Shown: positions 54,018 through 58,951 of the stretch, one piece after another
How the letters are laid out: every line of letters begins with the position of its first letter
How positions within the stretch are numbered: position 1 is the first letter of the stretch
Assembly (NCBI GenBank): GCA_013151735.1
Contig: JAADHR010000137.1
Coordinates: 1-58,951 of the forward strand
Source: Calditrichota bacterium
GTDB lineage: Bacteria > Zhuqueibacterota > JdFR-76 > BMS3Abin05
Reading direction: 5' to 3'
DNA length: 58,951 nucleotides
Notes under the pieces: generated by a model
Database searches by the model: none
What the model was told of the DNA's origin: nothing
The model's input: only the letters and a program-made list of their open reading frames with translations
Position numbers and translations under genes: made by a program

Positions 54018-55231
54018 AGTGGTTTGAAAATAAAAAGATTCTCTTTGGCGTGACCGGAGGAATTGCCGCCTACAAAGCCTGTGAATTGGTACGCGAGCTG
54101 AAAAAACAGGGTGCCGATGTTCAGGTGGCCATGACGCAGGCGGCCCAAAAATTTGTTTCGCCGCTCACATTTGAAACCCTGACCGATCAGGATGTTCTGA
54201 CGGAGATGTTTCCCGCGCAAAAACGGGTCGGAACACGCCATATCGATATTCCCAGAATGGTGGACCGGGTTTTTATTTGTCCGGCAACCGCCAACTTTAT
54301 TTCGAAAGTGGCACACGGCATTGCCGACGATTTACTTTCGACCATGGTGATGGTTGCAGGAGCGGAGAAGACGGTATTCTGTCCGGCCATGAATACGGAT
54401 ATGTACATGAACCCCATTTTTCAGGAGAATATGAAGCGTCTGGAAAAAATGGGCTACCGGTTTGTGTCACCGGAGACCGGAGAATTGGCCTGTCACACGG
54501 AAGGTGTGGGCCGGCTGGCCAGTAAAGAGAGAATTGTTGATATCTTTAAAAGGGAATTAATGGGATCAAGTGAGCTAAAGGGACATTCCATTCTTGTGAC
54601 GGCCGGTCCCACGGAGGAGCCTCTGGATCCGGTGCGTTTCATTACAAATGCGTCCACCGGGAAAATGGGGTTTGCAATAGCGGAAGCGGCGGCCCTGGCC
54701 GGTGCTGAAGTAACACTCATCTCTGGTCCGACCCATCTTCGCCCCTTTACGGGTGTGAGGTTTGTGCGGGTTCGGACGGCCCTGGAAATGCGGGAGGCCG
54801 TTCTGAAGGCGTATGAAAGGGCAAACGGCGTCATTATGGCGGCAGCCGTATCGGATTACCGGCCTGCCACTTATTCCAATCAGAAAACAAAAAAGGGCGC
54901 CGGAAAGCTCGTACTGGAGCTGGAAAAAAATCCCGACATTCTGAAGGAATTGGGGAGAAATAAAAATGGCCGGATTCTTATTGGGTTTGCCGTTGAAACC
55001 ACCAACGAGCTGGAATATGGTCAGCAAAAGCTCATTGAAAAAAATCTGGACATGATCGTGGTCAATAATTCTCAACGGGAAGGCGCAGGGTTCGGCGGGG
55101 ATACGAATATTGTAACCTTTTTAATGCGTTCGGGGGAGCGGCAGGAGCTGCCGAAATTAACCAAGTTTGAAGTGGCCCAACGCATTATCCGACAGTACAG
55201 TCGAATTGGTGGCGAGCGGTTTCAAAAATAG
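54014..55231 (+). CDS. coaBC: Phosphopantothenoylcysteine decarboxylase/synthetase CoaBC
   Basis: 405 residues. CoaC domain (1-190): VTGGIAAYK start, PATANFISKVAHGIADD, and the PAMN motif AMNTDMY with the catalytic Cys nearby. CoaB domain (190-405): VTAGPTEEPLDPVRFITNASTG-like nucleotide site and AAVSDYRP, then EKNPDIL. Two steps of coenzyme A synthesis. It overlaps rpoZ by four bases. Confidence 0.96.
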   Translation: MKWFENKKILFGVTGGIAAYKACELVRELKKQGADVQVAMTQAAQKFVSPLTFETLTDQDVLTEMFPAQKRVGTRHIDIPRMVDRVFICPATANFISKVAHGIADDLLSTMVMVAGAEKTVFCPAMNTDMYMNPIFQENMKRLEKMGYRFVSPETGELACHTEGVGRLASKERIVDIFKRELMGSSELKGHSILVTAGPTEEPLDPVRFITNASTGKMGFAIAEAAALAGAEVTLISGPTHLRPFTGVRFVRVRTALEMREAVLKAYERANGVIMAAAVSDYRPATYSNQKTKKGAGKLVLELEKNPDILKELGRNKNGRILIGFAVETTNELEYGQQKLIEKNLDMIVVNNSQREGAGFGGDTNIVTFLMRSGERQELPKLTKFEVAQRIIRQYSRIGGERFQK

Positions 55232-55239
55232 AGCATCTT

Positions 55240-55935
55240 ATGGCTGAAATGACAGAAATAGTGCCCGATTTTTTAACATACCTCAGGCAGCAACAAGAGA
55301 TTTATGGAGACGGATATTTGGTATCAAAAGAAGAAGCCGACGAAATCATTGAACTGTTTCGGAAAAAAGAGCTGACACTGCAGGAATTTTATGAAGCGAT
55401 CAAGGACTGCCAGAGATGTCCTCTGTCGGAAACGCGAACGCACCTTGTTTTTGGGGATGGAAACGAAAAAGCCGATCTGATGCTCATCGGAGAGGCTCCG
55501 GGCAGGGATGAAGATCTGAGCGGCGTCCCCTTTGTGGGAAGAGCCGGCCAGCTTTTGAATAAAATACTGGAGGCCATCCAATTTAAGCGGGAGGATGTGT
55601 ACATCGCCAATATTATAAAATGCCGGCCCCCCAATAACCGGGATCCGTTGCCATCCGAAGTCGAAAAATGTGAACCGTATTTGAAAAAACAGATCGAAAT
55701 CATAAAACCCAAACTTATTCTGGCATTGGGCCGCATTGCAGGACAAACGCTCCTGCGGACCAACGCCTCACTGACCGCGCTGCGAGGGAAAGTGCACAAT
55801 TATCACGGGATCAAATTGGTGGTCACCTACCATCCTGCAGCGTTATTGAGAAATCCCCACTGGAAAAAACCCACGTGGGAGGATGTGCAATTTTTGCGAA
55901 AATTATACGATGAAGAAGTAGGCAAAAAAGAATAA
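55240..55935 (+). CDS. Type 4 (Fe-S) uracil-DNA glycosylase
   Basis: 231 residues. Removes uracil from DNA. The [4Fe-4S] ligands are Cys57, 60, 128 and 144. Active-site motifs GEAPGRDED and VTYHPAALLRN are present. About 50 extra N-terminal residues precede the usual family core. A family A repeat lies directly after its stop codon. Confidence 0.95.
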   Translation: MAEMTEIVPDFLTYLRQQQEIYGDGYLVSKEEADEIIELFRKKELTLQEFYEAIKDCQRCPLSETRTHLVFGDGNEKADLMLIGEAPGRDEDLSGVPFVGRAGQLLNKILEAIQFKREDVYIANIIKCRPPNNRDPLPSEVEKCEPYLKKQIEIIKPKLILALGRIAGQTLLRTNASLTALRGKVHNYHGIKLVVTYHPAALLRNPHWKKPTWEDVQFLRKLYDEEVGKKE

Positions 55936-55939
55936 TCAT

Positions 55940-56051
55940 TGAGTTCACTCTAAAAACAATAGATTACAGAAATTACGCGAACTTAATTTCATAAAAGTCA
56001 ATTCGCGAAAATTCGTGAAATTGGTTGGCAACGCTTTTTAGAGCAGATTCA
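55940..56051. repeat. Family A gene-end repeat, copy 4 with TCAT duplication
   Basis: 112 bp. Ends are TGAGTTCACTCTAAAAA and TTTTTAGAGCAGATTCA, inverted with a few mismatches. TCAT is present immediately outside both ends (55936-55939 and 56052-56055), a clean 4-bp target-site duplication. The insertion is directly after the udg stop codon and 14 bases before the dnaB start. Confidence 0.88.
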
Positions 56052-56064
56052 TCATTTATTATTT

Positions 56065-57543
56065 GTGGAAGCACCCGTGAATTACAGGAATTACAGAACA
56101 AAAAATCAGCAGAGAGATCCCAACCGGGCATCCAACTACGATCGGGTTCCCCCCCAGGCTGTGGATGCCGAAAAATCGGTGTTGGGAGCCATGCTTCTGA
56201 GCCGGGAGGCCATCGGGAAGGTCATCGAAATTTTGGATGAGCAATCCTTTTATCTGGAAAATCACCGTAAAATTTTTCAGGTGGCCATTGACCTTTACGA
56301 CCGGAATGAACCGGTTGATATTTTGACGATTTCCGAGGAAATGAAAAAACACCCGGCTACTTCATCAATTCAGGCTGGCGGAAACGGCGATAGTCCGAAA
56401 ACCTGGCTGGATGAGGTGGGCGGAAGTTATTATTTGACGGAGTTGGCTGAAAGTGTTCCGACCGCTGCCAACGTTGAACATTACGCCAAGATTGTTCTGG
56501 AAAAGGCGCTCTTACGCCAGTTGATCACCGTAGCGGCCGATATTACGGAAGACAGCTATCGGGCCGATGAGGACGTATTCGATATTATTGACCGGTCGGA
56601 ACAGCGCATCTTTTCCTTGTCGGAACGCAGGCTGCGGAAGGGATTTCTTACACTCGATTCCGTTTTGCATGAAACCTTTGAAGAGATTGAGGAGTTGCAC
56701 CACAAGGACTCCGGAGTGACGGGTGTTCCCACCGGATTTAAGGAATTGGACGAAATGACCTCCGGCTTTCAGCGCTCAGACCTGGTCATTATTGCCGGAC
56801 GTCCCTCCATGGGAAAAACGGCGTTTAGCTTGAACATCGCCCGGCACGCGGCCGTAGAGGCGGGTGTTCCCGTTGGAATTTTTAGTCTGGAAATGGCCAA
56901 CTATCAACTGGCCATGCGGATGCTCTGTTCGGAGGCACGCATTAATTCACACTTGTTGCGTACGGGTCGATTGGCAGAAGAAGACTGGCCCAAACTCAGC
57001 CTTGCCGTGGGAAAATTGGCATCGGCACCCATTTACATCGATGACACCCCCGGTCTAAACCTTCTGGAATTGCGTGCGAAGGCCAGGCGGCTTCGAGCCG
57101 ATAAAGGATTGGGGATGTTAATCATCGATTATTTGCAGCTTCTTCAGGGGCCCAAGAATGCGGAAAGCCGCCAGCAGGAAATTTCCAGTATCTCCCGCTC
57201 GTTAAAGGCCCTGGCGAAGGAACTGAATATTCCGGTCATTGCCTTGTCTCAGCTGTCGAGAGCAGTGGAGTCCCGGGGAGGAGATAAACGCCCGATGTTG
57301 TCCGATTTACGGGAATCGGGTGCTATTGAACAGGACGCGGATGTGGTTATTTTTATTTACCGTCCCGAACGATATGGTGAAACAATGGATAAAGACGGAA
57401 ATTCGCTTGAAGGCGTGGCCGAAATCATTATCGGAAAACAGAGAAACGGTCCCATTGGAACCGTAAAATTAACCTTTTTAAGTGACTATGCGCGATTTGA
57501 AAATGCATTTTTTACCGATATGGATGTTATTCCGGGTGTTTAA
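56065..57543 (+). CDS. dnaB: Replicative DNA helicase DnaB
   Basis: 492 residues. Hexameric 5-prime to 3-prime helicase. The N-terminal domain has VPPQAVDAEKSVLGAML; the RecA-like domain has Walker A GRPSMGKTAF, DYLQLLQ and LSQLSRAVESR, and DLRESGAIEQDADV. The start is GTG 56065, or GTG 56077; neither has a ribosome binding site, perhaps because of the family A insertion 14 bases upstream. No intein is present. Confidence 0.95.
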   Translation: MEAPVNYRNYRTKNQQRDPNRASNYDRVPPQAVDAEKSVLGAMLLSREAIGKVIEILDEQSFYLENHRKIFQVAIDLYDRNEPVDILTISEEMKKHPATSSIQAGGNGDSPKTWLDEVGGSYYLTELAESVPTAANVEHYAKIVLEKALLRQLITVAADITEDSYRADEDVFDIIDRSEQRIFSLSERRLRKGFLTLDSVLHETFEEIEELHHKDSGVTGVPTGFKELDEMTSGFQRSDLVIIAGRPSMGKTAFSLNIARHAAVEAGVPVGIFSLEMANYQLAMRMLCSEARINSHLLRTGRLAEEDWPKLSLAVGKLASAPIYIDDTPGLNLLELRAKARRLRADKGLGMLIIDYLQLLQGPKNAESRQQEISSISRSLKALAKELNIPVIALSQLSRAVESRGGDKRPMLSDLRESGAIEQDADVVIFIYRPERYGETMDKDGNSLEGVAEIIIGKQRNGPIGTVKLTFLSDYARFENAFFTDMDVIPGV

Positions 57544-57630
57544 ACAGGGGAAACAGGAAATCGACTTTTTGATCGGTGGCAACAGCCCCAAAAATAAATC
57601 ATTAAAAACGTGATGTGAATCGAATAGTTT

Positions 57631-58951
57631 ATGAAAGAAGCTCAGAAAAAAGAATATGAAAGCCAATTCGACGAGGTTGTTCAAAATTTGGGGCGGTATT
57701 GCACCAGAAATTATAAGGCCTTCGTACGAAAGGCGTTTGATTTTGCCTTTGAAGCTCATAAACACCAGCTCCGAAAATCGGGTGAGCCCTACATTGTACA
57801 CTGCATTGAAGTAGCACGCATTCTGACAGAGATGGGGATGGATTATGTGACCGTTGTGGCCGGAATTTTGCACGATGTGGTGGAAGATACCGGTGTATCG
57901 CTGGATGAGGTAAAAGAAGAGTTCGGAGTTGAAGTAGCCCTTCTTGTGGATGGAGTTACCAAGATCAGTGAACTTCAATTCAGAAGCAGTGAGGAAAAGC
58001 AGGCCGAGAATTTCCGCAAAATGATCTTCTCCATGGTGAAGGACATCCGGGTGATTATGATCAAGTTTGCAGATCGGCTTCACAATATGCGGACTATTGA
58101 ATACCTTCCCCGAAAGAAACAGGAGCGAATCGCACTGGAGACCCGGGAAATCTACTCACCATTGGCTCATCGATTGGGAATTGCAAAAATCAAATGGGAA
58201 CTGGAAGATCTTTCGTTTAAGGTGCTGAATCCCAAAGCCTATCAGGAATTGGCTGATAAAATCCAGGAGAAACGGGCGGAACGGGAGTCGTACATCAAAC
58301 GCTTTGCTGTTCCAATTGAAAAGGAACTGAAAAAAGTGGGCATTCACGCGGAGATATTGGGTCGGCCCAAACACCTGTACAGTATCTACCGAAAAATGCA
58401 GATGCGGCAAAAGCCGTTCGAGGAGATCTACGATCTGTTTGCAATCCGGATCATCGTCAAGCGCGTGGATGAATGCTATTTCTCTCTGGGGATTGTGCAT
58501 ACGCTTTACACCCCCATTCACGAGCGTTTTAAAGACTACATTGCCACGCCCAAATCCAACATGTACCAATCCATTCACACAACGGTTATTGGGCCGGAGG
58601 GGCGAATGGTGGAAATCCAGATTCGCACCGAGGAAATGCACCGAACGGCCGAATCCGGTATTGCGGCCCACTGGAAGTACAAAGAAGGCCGTCAGAAAGA
58701 GGATGAATTCGACAAACAAATTCAGTGGTTGCGGCAGGTTTTGGATTGGCAGCGGGATGAAAATGATCCCCGTGAATTTATGGAAGACCTGAAGATTTCC
58801 CTGTTTCACGAGGAAATTTTTGTGTTTACTCCAAAAGGCGATCTGCTTCAATTGCCGCGGGGGGCTACGCCCGTCGATTTTGCGTTTTCCGTTCACACCG
58901 ATGTCGGGTTGCATTGTATTGGAGCCAAGGTTAACGGCCGGATTGTCCCGC
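57631..58951 (+). CDS. RelA/SpoT-family (p)ppGpp synthetase/hydrolase, 3-prime truncated by window
   Basis: At least 440 residues, cut off by the window edge. The HD hydrolase domain has HCIEVARILTE and ILHDVVEDT; the His-Asp pair and the EDT segment are intact. The synthetase domain has KHLYSIYRKM, RQKPFEEIYDLFAIRI and DYIATPKSNMYQSIHTTV. The start of a TGS domain follows (EIFVFTPKGDLLQLPRGATPVDFAF). Both active sites look complete, suggesting a bifunctional Rel/SpoT-type enzyme. The ATG at 57631 lacks a clear ribosome binding site. Confidence 0.94.
   Translation, partial: MKEAQKKEYESQFDEVVQNLGRYCTRNYKAFVRKAFDFAFEAHKHQLRKSGEPYIVHCIEVARILTEMGMDYVTVVAGILHDVVEDTGVSLDEVKEEFGVEVALLVDGVTKISELQFRSSEEKQAENFRKMIFSMVKDIRVIMIKFADRLHNMRTIEYLPRKKQERIALETREIYSPLAHRLGIAKIKWELEDLSFKVLNPKAYQELADKIQEKRAERESYIKRFAVPIEKELKKVGIHAEILGRPKHLYSIYRKMQMRQKPFEEIYDLFAIRIIVKRVDECYFSLGIVHTLYTPIHERFKDYIATPKSNMYQSIHTTVIGPEGRMVEIQIRTEEMHRTAESGIAAHWKYKEGRQKEDEFDKQIQWLRQVLDWQRDENDPREFMEDLKISLFHEEIFVFTPKGDLLQLPRGATPVDFAFSVHTDVGLHCIGAKVNGRIVP

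Noticed and set aside
57631-58951. Truncated pseudogene of rel
   Set aside because: The frame is open to the last base of the window; the gene is simply cut by the window edge.

Overview
The window is a chromosomal segment of a Gram-negative bacterium, probably from the FCB side of the tree (Calditrichota, candidate division KSB1 or a relative). Two secreted proteins end in type IX secretion (Por) C-terminal sorting domains. There is a PorV/PorQ-type outer-membrane protein, a TonB-dependent receptor, several lipoproteins and a Bacteroidota/Chlorobiota-like housekeeping set. Multihaem cytochrome, ferredoxin, CoA-transferase and Fe-S genes suggest an anaerobic or facultative, heterotrophic life. 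The phylum assignment is inference; no rRNA or tRNA gene was recognised in the window.

Layout. 0.4-2.2 kb: secreted GH39-like glycosidase. 2.45-6.6 kb: riboflavin operon ribD-ribE-ribBA-ribH behind an FMN riboswitch with its own terminator. 6.6-12 kb: secreted propeller protein, recN, murA. 12.3-17.8 kb: redox island with a MerR regulator carrying a Cys-rich tail, an octahaem cytochrome c lipoprotein, small membrane proteins, a 2[4Fe-4S] ferredoxin and a sigma-54 activator with Cys-bearing PAS domains. 17.9-22 kb, minus strand: a PBP4-type peptidase, a DUF3842 protein and a TonB receptor. 22.3-26.5 kb: Tat-type radical SAM enzyme, RseC-like protein, GH15-like glucoamylase, cupin, small hypothetical. 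26.9-32.1 kb: malic enzyme, lone receiver domain, alanine dehydrogenase, CoA-transferase. 32.7-40.7 kb: queG, a large FAD/Fe-S oxidoreductase, a cysteine desulfurase-SelD fusion and a second sigma-54 activator. 40.8-45.8 kb: mazG, dipeptide epimerase, second PBP4-type peptidase, then a run of small proteins ending in dodecin. 46.1-59 kb: homocysteine methyltransferase/MTHFR fusion, mutS, PorV/Q-like protein, then yicC-remA-gmk-rpoZ-coaBC-udg-dnaB-rel, with the last gene cut by the window edge.

The most distinctive non-coding content is a set of dispersed repeats. Family A (four copies, about 85-112 bp, inverted-repeat ends, one with a TCAT target duplication) abuts gene ends and even supplies a stop codon and part of a start codon. 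Family B (two copies, about 140 bp) has TTGCCACRAA-like inverted ends. Family C is made of GC-rich hairpin units, with an 82-bp tandem period in one copy, and brackets the methionine-synthesis gene.

No single wholly new system can be proven from sequence alone. The best candidates for undescribed biology are the MerR/octahaem/ferredoxin/sigma-54 redox island, the small-protein cluster with dodecin and a ferritin-like protein, and the gene-end-associated family A elements.
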